Shown here one piece after another: positions 14,633-24,163 of a stretch of 64,000 nt of DNA (position 1 is its first letter; every line of letters begins with the position of its first letter). The translations under genes were made by a program, and so were the position numbers. Source of the DNA: Hahella sp050299855 (GTDB lineage: Bacteria; Pseudomonadota; Gammaproteobacteria; Pseudomonadales; Oleiphilaceae); assembly GCA_050299855.1 (NCBI GenBank), contig JBNKWQ010000007.1, positions 186,001-250,000 of the forward strand, written 5' to 3'. The notes below the pieces were generated by a model. The model had not been told where the DNA came from. It searched no databases and saw nothing but the letters and a program-made list of their open reading frames with translations.

Positions 14633-15769
14633 ATGAAATTCGCCAGTATGCGGCTCTCGGAATCCGATGGTACCCCCCTCAGGTGTCTGCGACTAAACCT
14701 GCTTTGCCTGGGCGCGGTCCTGTGCATTGGGGTGCTCACCGGATATGCCGAAGCGGCAGGCAAATCCTCGACAGGAGTGATTGCCGCACCGGTAGAGCTG
14801 AGTGAAATGGTTGATAACATTGAAGCACTGGGCACCGTTGCTGCCAATGAATCGGTCACGGTTACTTCTAAAATCACTGAGAAGATTACCGGCCTCTATT
14901 TTGCCGATGGACAGAAAGTGAAGCGCGGCGATCTGCTCGTGCAGCTGGATGATTCTGAAGAGCAGGCAAACCTGCGTTCAGAAATGGCGATTCTGCAGGA
15001 ACGCCAGAGTGCTTTGCGGCGTGTCCAGGCGCTCTTCAAGCGCAATGTGGGTAGCGAAGCTGATCTCGATTTGGCCCAGGCCAGGGTCAATCAGTCGCAA
15101 TCGGATATCGAAGCCATCAAGACCCGTATTTCAGCACACCGGATTACCGCCCCCTTTGCCGGCGTCGTCGGCCTGCGGGGGGTGAGTGAAGGTGCCTTGA
15201 TCGAGCCGGATGATGTGCTCACAACCCTTGATGACCTGAGTGTGGTTAAGGTCGATTTCGACGTCCCCGTGGTCTATCTCAGTCAATTGGCGACAGGGCT
15301 GGAGGTGACCGCAATCACCAGTGCCTATCCTGGCCGCAACTTTGCAGGCGAGTTGAAAAGTATCTCCGCCCGTATCGACCCCGTGACCCGCACAGTAAAG
15401 GCCCGGGCCTGGTTTAACAATGACGGACAGAAATTGTTTCCCGGCATGCTGATGCAACTGGCGTTACAGACCCGGCCCCGACAGGCGTTGGTGGTACCTG
15501 AAAGTGCTGTGTTTGCTGTGGGGAGAACTCACTTTGTTTTCAGCATTGAAAACGGCGTTACGGCCAAACGACGCAAGGTCAGTATCGGTACCCGTAGCCC
15601 TGGGAAGGTGGAAATAACAGAAGGTCTTGCTACCGGAGATTTCGTCATTGTTCACGGTGTTCTTAAAGTCTCTGACGGCAGCCCGGTTAAAATTCTCGCC
15701 GTGGACGACGGTGACCTGGATATCGCCAAAGTACTGCGTGATGCCGGAACTTCGGAATCCACGCCATGA
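14633..15769 (+). CDS. RND efflux periplasmic adaptor (membrane fusion protein)
   Basis: A 378-residue adaptor of the HlyD/AcrA family. The N-terminal hydrophobic segment LNLLCLGAVLCIGVLTG is an export signal without a lipobox. Then follow the first barrel and lipoyl half (VTVTSKITEKITGLYF, VKRGDLLVQLDDSE), an alpha hairpin (residues about 105-165), the second lipoyl half (RITAPFAGVVG) and beta-barrel segments with IDPVTRTVKARAWF. The ATG at 14633 has AGGAA seven nt upstream and is preferred over the GTG at 14627. Its stop overlaps the permease start (ATGA). No outer-membrane factor gene is adjacent, so the pump must borrow a TolC-like channel. Confidence 0.92.
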   Translation: MKFASMRLSESDGTPLRCLRLNLLCLGAVLCIGVLTGYAEAAGKSSTGVIAAPVELSEMVDNIEALGTVAANESVTVTSKITEKITGLYFADGQKVKRGDLLVQLDDSEEQANLRSEMAILQERQSALRRVQALFKRNVGSEADLDLAQARVNQSQSDIEAIKTRISAHRITAPFAGVVGLRGVSEGALIEPDDVLTTLDDLSVVKVDFDVPVVYLSQLATGLEVTAITSAYPGRNFAGELKSISARIDPVTRTVKARAWFNNDGQKLFPGMLMQLALQTRPRQALVVPESAVFAVGRTHFVFSIENGVTAKRRKVSIGTRSPGKVEITEGLATGDFVIVHGVLKVSDGSPVKILAVDDGDLDIAKVLRDAGTSESTP

Positions 15770-18700
15770 TTCTCACCGACCTGTCCGTCAAGCGTCCTGT
15801 TTTTGCCTCTGTGGTGGGGCTGTTGCTGATTGCCATCGGCTATCTCTGCTTTGAACGTCTGCCTTTACGGGAATACCCGGCTATTGATCCTCCAGTAGTC
15901 AGTATTACCACGGACTACCCCGGTGCCTCTGCCAATATCGTTGAAACCCGCATCACTGAGGTGATTGAAGAACGGATTTCCGGTGTCGAGGGCATTAATA
16001 CCATCTCTTCGCAGTCCAGTAACGGGCGCTCAAGAATTACGGTCGAGTTCAACGTGAATCGGGACATTGATGCCGCCACCAATGATATCCGTGACAGAGT
16101 TTCGCGCATTCTGGATAACCTGCCGGATGAGGCGGAACCCCCGGATATTGCCAAGGAAGACAGCAGCGATGACACCATTTTATGGATGAGTCTGGCCGGT
16201 GAAGGCATGTCGGTTCCGGAACTGACGGATTATGCACGGCGTTTTGTGATCGACCGCTTTTCTGTGTTGGATGGTGTGGCAAGGGTGCGTGTGGGCGGCG
16301 GCAAAGTATACGCCATGAGGATATGGCTGGATCGTAATGCCATGACCGCCCGTGGCTTGACGGTGTCGGATATTGAACAGTCCCTGCGGGCGGAAAACGT
16401 GGAACTACCGGCGGGCAGCATTGAATCCCGCGATGTGCAGTTCCGGGTCAGAACCGAGCGCAATTTCAACAGTGTTCAGGATTTTCGTAATCTGGTCATC
16501 GGTGCAGGAGAAGACGGTTATCTGATTCGCCTGGGCGATATCGCCCGGGTTGTGCTCGGCTCCACGGAAGACCGGGGAATATTCCGAGGCAATGGCTCCA
16601 CCCGTGTGGGAATCGGCATCAGCAAGCAGTCCAACGCCAATGTCATTGAAGTGGCAAGGGCGGTTAAGGCCCGTGCCGAGCTGGTAAACCGCACCTTACC
16701 TGAAGGCATGCAGCTGACCCAGAGCTATGACTCCTCCGTGTTTGTGGAAGGTGCCATTGATGAAGTGGTGAAGACCCTGTTTATTGCCATCAGTCTGGTG
16801 GTGCTGGTCATCCTGATATTCCTGCGCAGTGTGCGGGCAACGCTGGTGCCGGCGGTGACAGTTCCGATTTCACTGATGGCATCTTTTATCGCCATTTATG
16901 CCTTTGGTTTTACCATCAATATGTTCACTCTGTTGGCTCTGGTGCTCTCCATCGGGATGGTGGTGGACGATGCCATAATCGTCTTGGAGAACATTGACCG
17001 ACGTATGCATGAACATGGCGAAACCCGCCTGGTTGCTGCCTTTCGTGGTAGCCGACAGATCGCCTTTGCCGTGGTAGCTACTACCCTGGTGTTAATCGCG
17101 GTCTTTGTACCTATAGCCTTTTTACAGGGCGATGTCGGCCGTCTGTTTTCGGAATTCGCTCTGACGTTGGCAGCCGCAGTAGCGTTTTCCAGTGTAGTAG
17201 CCCTTACGGTATCACCGGCATTAGCCTCCAAAATCCTGCCGCCGTTACACAGTCTGCATAAGGATGCCGAGGGTAATCGCAATACTGAGGAAGACAAGGG
17301 GTCGCACTTCTTTGAAGGCGTGCAGAATATCTACGGCAAAATACTGGCTTTCTGTTTAAAGGTGCGCTGGGTCTGGCTAATGCTAATGCTGGGTGTAGGC
17401 GGCGGAACCTGGTGGCTGTATCAGGAACTGCCTCAGGAATATGCGCCGAAAGAAGACCGTGGTGCCTTTTTTATCATCGTTAACGGACCGGAAGGCGCAA
17501 CTTATGAGTACATGCTGGATTACATGAACGAAGTCGAACGTCGCCTGCTACCGCTGGTGGAGTCCGGAGATGCGCAGCAGGTATTGGTGCGGGCACCAAG
17601 AGGGTTCGGTAATGTGGAAGATTTCAACTCAGGCTTTGCCATTGCCACTCTCGCACCCTGGGATTCGCGCCGGTCTGCCTGGGATATCATGGCTGAAGTG
17701 CGCAAGAAACTGACTGATTTGCCTGGTGTCCGGGCATTTCCAGTCATGCGACAGGGCTTCGGTGGCGGAATTCAAAAACCCATTCAGTTTGTTGTTGGCG
17801 GCGGAACATATGCCGATCTGGCTAACTGGCGGGACATCCTGCAAAGCAAAATCGATGAAAGTAACCCCGGCCTGGATGGGGTGGATTTTGATTACAAGGA
17901 AACCCGCCCCTTCCTGTCTGTGCAAATTGACTATAATCGCGCAGCGGATCTGGGGGTGAAGGTGCAGGATATCGGCCGTACTTTGGAAACCATGCTGGGC
18001 GGTCGTACCGTCACCACCTACCTGGACAACGGCCAGGAATATGATGTGATCGTCGAGGGTGAATCTGAACTGCAGAGAACTCCCAGCAGCATCGACAATA
18101 TCTATGTGCGCTCCAGCCGCACAGGCAAGTTGATTCCTTTATCCAACGTGGTCACCCTCGAGGAATATGCCGATTCAGCTTCGCTGAACCGGTTTAACCG
18201 TTTACGGGCTTTAACCATTGAGGCCAACCTGGAAGACAACCTGACCATGGGGGACGCCGTTACCTATCTGGAAGGCTTGGTGCGGGATAACCTGCCGGAA
18301 TATGCACAGATCGATTACAAGGGGCAAACTGCCGATTTTCGCCAGGCAGGGACGGCCGTTTATACCACCTTGTTGTTGGGTATCCTGATTGTTTTCCTGG
18401 TGCTGGCGGCCCAGTTTGAAAGTTACATTCACCCCTTTGTTATTATGCTGACCGTACCATTGGCCGTGGCGGGGGGAATGCTGGGGCTCTATCTGACGGG
18501 GAATTCGTTGAACCTGTATACCCAGATAGGGTTGATCATGTTGGTCGGGCTGGCGGCTAAAAATGGTATTTTGATCGTGGAATTCAGCAACCAGTTACGG
18601 GATCAGGGGCTGAATTTTGATACTGCCGTAGTGGAAGCTTCGGTCGCCCGTTTACGCCCAATCCTGATGACTGCGGTCACGACCATTGCCGGAGCCGTGC

Positions 18701-18921
18701 CACTCATTCTATCCAGCGGCCCCGGGTCGGAAACCCGTGCCGTGATCGGTACGGTGATTCTGTGGGGAGTGTCTGCCGCCACCCTGTTTACCATTTTTGT
18801 CGTACCGGTTGCCTATAGTCTGCTGGCACGGGGTACCAGTTCGCCTGAGGCTGTGGCCACACAGTTGGAACAGGAGCTGGAGCTGCATGAAGATGTGGCG
18901 CTGGAACATCGGGGACATTGA
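15766..18921 (+). CDS. RND family efflux permease (HAE-type)
   Basis: A 1051-residue inner-membrane proton-driven transporter of the AcrB/MexB/MdtBC type. It begins MILTDLSVKRPVFASVVG, typical of this subgroup, and has twelve predicted helices with two large periplasmic loops. Proton-relay residues are visible: D401-D402 in SIGMVVDDAIIVLENID and K932 in GLAAKNGILIVEF. It is translationally coupled to the adaptor gene. Drug or metabolite specificity cannot be read from the sequence; with Asp-Asp and Lys it fits hydrophobic/amphiphilic efflux rather than heavy-metal efflux. A strong hairpin follows the gene. Confidence 0.95.
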   Translation: MILTDLSVKRPVFASVVGLLLIAIGYLCFERLPLREYPAIDPPVVSITTDYPGASANIVETRITEVIEERISGVEGINTISSQSSNGRSRITVEFNVNRDIDAATNDIRDRVSRILDNLPDEAEPPDIAKEDSSDDTILWMSLAGEGMSVPELTDYARRFVIDRFSVLDGVARVRVGGGKVYAMRIWLDRNAMTARGLTVSDIEQSLRAENVELPAGSIESRDVQFRVRTERNFNSVQDFRNLVIGAGEDGYLIRLGDIARVVLGSTEDRGIFRGNGSTRVGIGISKQSNANVIEVARAVKARAELVNRTLPEGMQLTQSYDSSVFVEGAIDEVVKTLFIAISLVVLVILIFLRSVRATLVPAVTVPISLMASFIAIYAFGFTINMFTLLALVLSIGMVVDDAIIVLENIDRRMHEHGETRLVAAFRGSRQIAFAVVATTLVLIAVFVPIAFLQGDVGRLFSEFALTLAAAVAFSSVVALTVSPALASKILPPLHSLHKDAEGNRNTEEDKGSHFFEGVQNIYGKILAFCLKVRWVWLMLMLGVGGGTWWLYQELPQEYAPKEDRGAFFIIVNGPEGATYEYMLDYMNEVERRLLPLVESGDAQQVLVRAPRGFGNVEDFNSGFAIATLAPWDSRRSAWDIMAEVRKKLTDLPGVRAFPVMRQGFGGGIQKPIQFVVGGGTYADLANWRDILQSKIDESNPGLDGVDFDYKETRPFLSVQIDYNRAADLGVKVQDIGRTLETMLGGRTVTTYLDNGQEYDVIVEGESELQRTPSSIDNIYVRSSRTGKLIPLSNVVTLEEYADSASLNRFNRLRALTIEANLEDNLTMGDAVTYLEGLVRDNLPEYAQIDYKGQTADFRQAGTAVYTTLLLGILIVFLVLAAQFESYIHPFVIMLTVPLAVAGGMLGLYLTGNSLNLYTQIGLIMLVGLAAKNGILIVEFSNQLRDQGLNFDTAVVEASVARLRPILMTAVTTIAGAVPLILSSGPGSETRAVIGTVILWGVSAATLFTIFVVPVAYSLLARGTSSPEAVATQLEQELELHEDVALEHRGH

Positions 18922-18932
18922 TTTGGTAGGCT

Positions 18933-18966
18933 GCGGTGGGGTTGAACGTATTCCGGACCCCACCGC
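18933..18966 (+). terminator. Terminator hairpin after the RND operon
   Basis: GCGGTGGGGT (18933-18942) pairs perfectly with ACCCCACCGC (18957-18966) around a 14-nt loop, 12 nt after the permease stop. There is no T-run, so it is either Rho-assisted or works in both directions with the convergent lipoprotein gene. Confidence 0.6.
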
Positions 18967-19014
18967 GGTAATGCACTGAATTGACTGGAACAGCGCCACT
19001 GAACCTTAACTTAT

Positions 19015-19818
19015 TTACTCGGCAATATCTGCATAGCTGAAGAATCCCAGGTCTTCACCGTTGGCAGTCAGGTTGACGCCTGAGGCACTGGAATCAAACT
19101 CAATTAACAAAGTCGTGCCTTCTGCGCCAGTGACTTTGATCGTGCCAATATAGGGTTCACTGCCATCGTAGGCTTCCACCGGCACCAGGGTCGTCACTGT
19201 GTAGGAGCCTCCGTCCACCAGCGAACCTGAGGCGTAGTAAGACTCAGTGTAGGTCGTCAGGTCACCGGCATATTCCACATCAAACCGTAAGTCGGCAAAG
19301 CTCAGTGTTTTGCTTGTGGCCAGCTCGGTTAACGTCATATTTCCGCGAATAGTCGCCTCTCCGGAGTTACCACTATCAGTAAGGGCGCCGCTCATGCTGA
19401 GGCTGCCGTTCAGCTTATAACCGTCATTGTCGACACAATTGTTCAGGCCCAGGCTGCCGGAAAAACTGGCGGTGGAGCTGCTGTTTGAATTGACGGTTAA
19501 ATTCAGAGAGGAGGTACCGGAAACGACACAATCATAGGTTTCAGAAAAACTAGAGGTCTCCAGTGCTGAACGTTCAGACCCTAAGGTCGCTAGCTGGCGC
19601 TGTGCACTGGCAATGCCGGTGTCAGCTGTCGTAGAGCGCGTGCCCTCAGTTGCCAGATTATTGCTGGTCACCAGAAATGCCACTTCAGTGGCGTTTTCAT
19701 CACTGATGGCCAGGGTATTTTCATTGCTGGAACCGGAGGAGCTACTGCCGCCACCGCCGCCGCAAGCGGTCAGGAAGGTGAACGCACATGCTAGCAGAGA
19801 GAGTGATAGATACTTCAT
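19015..19818 (-). CDS. Predicted lipoprotein, Ser/Gly/Thr-rich
   Basis: A 267-residue exported protein. MKYLSLSLLACAFTFLTAC is a lipoprotein signal with lipobox LTAC, followed by a Gly/Ser-rich tether (GGGGGSSSSGSS) that is common in surface or periplasmic lipoproteins. The mature part is beta-rich, acidic and has one possible disulphide pair (YDCVVSG and NNCVDNDGY). AGGA lies upstream of the start. I do not recognise a family; the overall look is of a small outer-membrane-attached beta-structure protein. It is convergent with the RND operon. Confidence 0.75.
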   Translation of the reverse strand: MKYLSLSLLACAFTFLTACGGGGGSSSSGSSNENTLAISDENATEVAFLVTSNNLATEGTRSTTADTGIASAQRQLATLGSERSALETSSFSETYDCVVSGTSSLNLTVNSNSSSTASFSGSLGLNNCVDNDGYKLNGSLSMSGALTDSGNSGEATIRGNMTLTELATSKTLSFADLRFDVEYAGDLTTYTESYYASGSLVDGGSYTVTTLVPVEAYDGSEPYIGTIKVTGAEGTTLLIEFDSSASGVNLTANGEDLGFFSYADIAE

Positions 19819-19991
19819 AAGAGGTCCTTTAATTACTGATTTCCTGCGCCTGATCAGCTGCTGAATCAGGGGTTTTGGGATGTTTTTTTTAGTAGATGGA
19901 TATTCTTTCCATGTGGATAAAGGTTAATGCGGAGTCAATTCTAACCGAAAAATCGGCAATAGGAAATTTGGCCTAATATTGCTTTTATCGG

Positions 19992-21764
19992 CTATTTGAC
20001 TAATGGAAACAACGCTCCGATCACCAGGACAGTGGTAATACCGATCAGGATGTTCATCGGAATACCGACTTTTAGAAAGTCCTTGAAAGAATAGTTGCCG
20101 GGGCCATAAACCATCAGATTGGTGTGGTAGCCAAGGGGGGTGGCAAAGCTGGCAGATGCCGATATCATGAGGGCGAAAATAAAGGGGATAGGATTCAAGT
20201 CCATCTGATTGGTAATGCTGAGCACTACCGGCAACATCAGTATTGCCGCACCGTTGTTAGTAATGGATTCAGTCAACAGAGACACCGCGATATAGACCGC
20301 AATCAGCAACAGCCAGGGCTTGCCGCCACTGACTTTGATGACCAGTTCCGCCAGTACGCCGGCTGCACCGGTTTTGTGAAGGGCGGCTCCCAGGGCAAAG
20401 GATGCCCCTATGGTAATAAGCACGGGAATATCCAGGCTTCTATGTGCCTGGGTAATGGAGCAGCAACGCAGAATTAACATGGCGGCGGCGCCGACCAGTG
20501 CGGCGTTAAAAATAGAGGTCAGACCGCTAGCGGCACTCACCACAACTGCCAGCAGTATGGCCCAGGCCAGGCCTGCCTTGTCGTGCCTGATGGATTCCCG
20601 TTCCAGGTCGTTGACCAGCAGAAAGTCGCGGTTGTTACGCTGCTGACGGGCAAAATTGGGGCGGGTTTCCAACAACAAGGTGTCTCCTGCCCGCAGGGTG
20701 ATAGAACCCAGGTTGCCCTTCACCCGTTCACCGTTACGCGCCACTGCCAGTACCACTGAGGCATAGCGGTCGCGAAATTGACTGTCCTTAATCGACTGCC
20801 CGAGCACTGCAGAATGGGGGGACAGTACCACCTCCGCCAGACAGCGCTCAGGGCGGTTTTCTTCCAGTGGAGTTTCTCCCAGGTGGTTTGAAGGCACTAT
20901 GCCACGGATCGCCAGCAAGTCCGAAAGCGCGTCGGTATCGCCGGCAAAAGTCAGGCGATCACCGCCTTTCAGTCGCTCCAAAGGCGACACAGCGGTCAGC
21001 AGGCTGCCATCCCGTTCAATTTCTGCCAGGAAGATACGTTTTAAATTACGCAATCCTGCTTCGGTAATGGTTTTACCGACCAGGGGGCCTTCTGCGGCCA
21101 CAGTTACGTCCAGGGTAAACTCCCGCAGTTTCGCGAAGGCCGGTTTGCTTTTACGTCCCGGCAGTAATTTGGGGTAGAAGATGATCATCGCCGTAACCCC
21201 CACCATCGCGACGGGTAGGCCAATCATGGTGATTGAAAACAACGAGAAAGGCGGCTGTCCGGTCAGCTGTTCATATTGGCTGCTGACTATCAAATTGGTA
21301 CTGGTGCCGATCAGGGTAATAGTGCCGCCGAGGATGGAGGCATAGCTCAGCGGAATGAGCAACTTGGAAATGGGGATGTCAATTTTATCTGCCCAACTTT
21401 TAACCGCAGGGATCAACGTTGCCACCACCGGGGTGTTGTTCAGGAACGCACTCAGAACGACTGTTGGGACACAGAGCCGGAACAGTGCCTCGGAGACTGA
21501 TTTCGGGCGCCCCAATATTTTATCGGTTGTGCCGTGCAGCGCTCCAGAGGACTGCATTCCTGCGGCAATGATGAACATGGCAGCAACCGTCATTAGACCT
21601 GGGTTGCTGAATCCAGCCAGCGCCTCCTGGGCTGTCAGTATGCCGGTGAGGCTCAGCACCGTCAGAGCCGCCATCATTGCCAGATAGGGAGCTATGTCAG
21701 TGATAATCAGCGTAGTTAATACCAGCGCCAGCAATCCCAGCGTGAACCACGCGTCCCATGTCAT
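19992..21764 (-). CDS. SLC13-type permease with two TrkA-C domains
   Basis: A 590-residue inner-membrane transporter. The N-terminal membrane half contains ALAGFSNPGLMTVAAMFIIA and FLNNTPVVATLIPAVKSWA, then GGTITLIGTSTNLIVSSQY, which are substrate/cation-site motifs of the DASS/SLC13 fold. Two cytoplasmic TrkA-C (RCK_C) domains occupy about residues 205-375 (LVGKTITEAGLRNLKRIFLAEIERDG; SVVLAVARNGERV). A second membrane half carries SITNNGAAILMLPVVLSI. Related proteins import sulphate or dicarboxylates; the substrate here is not determined. GGAG precedes the ATG. Confidence 0.9.
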   Translation of the reverse strand: MTWDAWFTLGLLALVLTTLIITDIAPYLAMMAALTVLSLTGILTAQEALAGFSNPGLMTVAAMFIIAAGMQSSGALHGTTDKILGRPKSVSEALFRLCVPTVVLSAFLNNTPVVATLIPAVKSWADKIDIPISKLLIPLSYASILGGTITLIGTSTNLIVSSQYEQLTGQPPFSLFSITMIGLPVAMVGVTAMIIFYPKLLPGRKSKPAFAKLREFTLDVTVAAEGPLVGKTITEAGLRNLKRIFLAEIERDGSLLTAVSPLERLKGGDRLTFAGDTDALSDLLAIRGIVPSNHLGETPLEENRPERCLAEVVLSPHSAVLGQSIKDSQFRDRYASVVLAVARNGERVKGNLGSITLRAGDTLLLETRPNFARQQRNNRDFLLVNDLERESIRHDKAGLAWAILLAVVVSAASGLTSIFNAALVGAAAMLILRCCSITQAHRSLDIPVLITIGASFALGAALHKTGAAGVLAELVIKVSGGKPWLLLIAVYIAVSLLTESITNNGAAILMLPVVLSITNQMDLNPIPFIFALMISASASFATPLGYHTNLMVYGPGNYSFKDFLKVGIPMNILIGITTVLVIGALFPLVK

Positions 21765-21893
21765 GTAGTGATCTCCTGTGAAATCGGGTAGTTAAGTCAA
21801 AGGCAAGATTACTGTGTGACGGGCGGGAAAACTACTGGCTGGAGGATATTTTCAGCTATTCCAGAACTAAAAAGATCCTCCGTGATCAATCGA

Positions 21894-23009
21894 TTAGGCC
21901 AGTGACTGCAGGTGATTATCCCAGTTGAGATCAGGTGTGCTCTGTTGCCCCACTAATTGCAGAGAGGCGGCACTGATGGTGGCGATAATCCCCTTGCCTG
22001 TCGTGGCAATGAATTCATGGCCGCGTCGGCCGAGAGAAAGGCCGCAGACGTCATTGAGTGAGACGCTGTGCAGATAGTCCCCACGTTGGCTGTCCCAGAA
22101 TGTCACCTGATCCCCGCGCGGAGAGCTGATGCCGACGATATGACTGCCGGGGTGCACCACCACACTGCCGGTATAGTGACGCAATGAGCGCCATAGGTCC
22201 TGGGAAGCCTTGGCGGCTTTAATCGGCCCCTGATTCAGGTCGTGATAATAAACCAGGGTCAGCGGGTCTAGTGATTCACCCTCATACTGGGTACCGATCC
22301 AGACTCGGCCAGAGGCTGCAACATCAATATGACGGATGCTGAGCTGGTGCTCTTCCAGCTCCTGACGCTCCAATATTTCCCCTGTGGTTGTGTCCAGGTA
22401 GGCCAGATTGGGCTGCATACTGTCGATATTCAGTTTGGCTCTGGGCTGCTCCGGGTGGGTCAGTATGCCACCGTTAGCCACAACCAGAGTTTTGCCGTCG
22501 GGCATTAACCGTAATTCATGGGGACCGATACCGCCGGAGTTCCACTCTTTAACGACGGCATAGCCGGCCTGGGTATCACGTACAGCTATGATGCCGCGTT
22601 GATTCTGGTAATCATTTTCCGTGGTATACAGCCAGCATCCATCAGCCGAATAAACCGCATGACCAAAGAAATGGCGCCCGGCATCGGCTTCAATATCATG
22701 AAATTCCGGCCCATTCGCAGAGTTGAGGGTCACTACGGACATATAGGTCGCTGGGCGACGGCCGATAAGCACGGCAGCAATACCTGCAGGATGCAGGGCT
22801 GCACCATGACCGCGGGCCGGCAGCGCATGACGGGCAATTTCGTTACCCTCTATGTCGCTGAGCAGCCACCAATGATTATGTTCATTGTCAGTGACTGACG
22901 ACAGCAAGCGTTCCGGTTGGCTGGCATTGGCTTTGAGTGATAGTGGCATCAGACCGAACAAAGCCGCCTGCATACTGGTTTGAAGCAAGGTTCTGCGATC
23001 TATCGACAT
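21894..23009 (-). CDS. DUF1513 family exported protein
   Basis: A 371-residue protein of the DUF1513 family, which looks like a beta-propeller. I chose the ATG at 23009 (MSIDRRTLLQ) with GGAG upstream, starting one nt after the stop of the upstream imelysin gene. The N-terminus SIDRRTLLQTSMQAALFGLM resembles an exported leader but lacks a full twin-Arg consensus. Blade-like repeats include AVYSADGCWLYTTENDYQN, GGIGPHELRLMPDGKTLVVANGG and DVAASGRVWIGTQYEG. It is the last gene of the imelysin/di-haem cluster. Its function is unknown, but the family commonly accompanies imelysins. Confidence 0.88.
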   Translation of the reverse strand: MSIDRRTLLQTSMQAALFGLMPLSLKANASQPERLLSSVTDNEHNHWWLLSDIEGNEIARHALPARGHGAALHPAGIAAVLIGRRPATYMSVVTLNSANGPEFHDIEADAGRHFFGHAVYSADGCWLYTTENDYQNQRGIIAVRDTQAGYAVVKEWNSGGIGPHELRLMPDGKTLVVANGGILTHPEQPRAKLNIDSMQPNLAYLDTTTGEILERQELEEHQLSIRHIDVAASGRVWIGTQYEGESLDPLTLVYYHDLNQGPIKAAKASQDLWRSLRHYTGSVVVHPGSHIVGISSPRGDQVTFWDSQRGDYLHSVSLNDVCGLSLGRRGHEFIATTGKGIIATISAASLQLVGQQSTPDLNWDNHLQSLA

Positions 23010-23010
23010 T

Positions 23011-24138
23011 TCAATCTCCATCTTCACTGTTAAAGTCGCGGGTGACGCCCATTGCACTGAAGATCTGGTTTTCAAAAGCGTTGTTCAGCAGGCTGAGTTC
23101 CTTGAAGGTGGCCTCTGCCAGCTCCCGCTGTGACTCGGCTTGTGCATCCGCAGGTGTGAGCAACGACTCCAGCGGCATCTGTAGCTGTTGGCTCAGTCGC
23201 TCCAGCCCTTTGAGGCGGTCATCCAGAATCAGTATGGCGAGTCCTTCGGAATCGAGGGTGGATAGGTCGTCGTCGATACCATAACCATCTCCCCCCTTCA
23301 GATAGAGAACTATTGCCTGCAGGTTATGTTGCAGGTTAGCTGTGGAGTTTTGGCTCAGGAAAGACTCCGTGGTGTTGGCCTTGGCGGTCTTGCCGGCAAA
23401 GCCTAGAGGTTCTTCCAATTTTCGGCGTTTGATCTGCTGCACAGCGGTGACCAGCCCGTTGAGGAGCTCATCAAAGGCCTGCTCAGGTTGATCGAAGCCA
23501 CCGGGATGAGAGGCCGGATCACCAAAATCCAGACCGAAGTCATGTTGCCAGCGCTGATTAAGATCACCAGCTAATTTCACAAGATGAGCACTGATAGCCG
23601 TCAATGCCGCGCAACTATATCCCTCGCTCAACTGGTCTAAAGCATTTTCCCGGAACAGGAACACTTCAATCGCCGGCAGGCCCTGAGTTGCCACGCTGCC
23701 TTCTGCAATGGTTTGCAATGTGGGGGCTTCAGACCCTGAACTGAGCTGCTTGATGCCCTGCATCAGCAGGCGGTTGCGCATGGGCCAGGCTTGAATCCGC
23801 AGACGCCGATCGTTTTCCTGCAGCGGTCCGAACTGCAACACTGATACCTGCATCCATTTGGCCATGGTGTCGCGCCAGACGTTCTGGCTAACCGCCAGTT
23901 GATCGGCGCTGGGCGCGTCACAAAGGGTATTCAGCTGTTGTTGTAGTTGCAGGGCCTGATCGGCAAACTGCTGGTGTGCCGGTTGGATCAGTTGCAATGC
24001 CTGCCGGACGAGTTTCAGGTAATCGTCTTGCGTCCGGTCAACAGCCGAAGCGGTGCTGGCGGTCAACAGGCAAAGGCTTACTGTAAAGATACGCCAATGG
24101 TGGAGGCGCGCCGGGAATTTTAGGTCAGGCAATTTCAT
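23011..24138 (-). CDS. Imelysin-family periplasmic protein
   Basis: A 375-residue exported protein of the imelysin (peptidase M75-like) family, associated with iron handling. The start at 24138 (MKLPDL) puts the signal peptide (WRIFTVSLCLLTASTASA) at the N-terminus; the longer frame has no ribosome site. The region GLPAIEVFLFRENAL corresponds to the GxHxxE motif of imelysins with Pro instead of His. The C-terminal half is helical. It lies between the di-haem oxidoreductase gene and the DUF1513 gene and should share their message. Confidence 0.85.
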   Translation of the reverse strand: MKLPDLKFPARLHHWRIFTVSLCLLTASTASAVDRTQDDYLKLVRQALQLIQPAHQQFADQALQLQQQLNTLCDAPSADQLAVSQNVWRDTMAKWMQVSVLQFGPLQENDRRLRIQAWPMRNRLLMQGIKQLSSGSEAPTLQTIAEGSVATQGLPAIEVFLFRENALDQLSEGYSCAALTAISAHLVKLAGDLNQRWQHDFGLDFGDPASHPGGFDQPEQAFDELLNGLVTAVQQIKRRKLEEPLGFAGKTAKANTTESFLSQNSTANLQHNLQAIVLYLKGGDGYGIDDDLSTLDSEGLAILILDDRLKGLERLSQQLQMPLESLLTPADAQAESQRELAEATFKELSLLNNAFENQIFSAMGVTRDFNSEDGD

Positions 24139-24163
24139 CGGCTGTACTTCTTGAGTCGGATGA

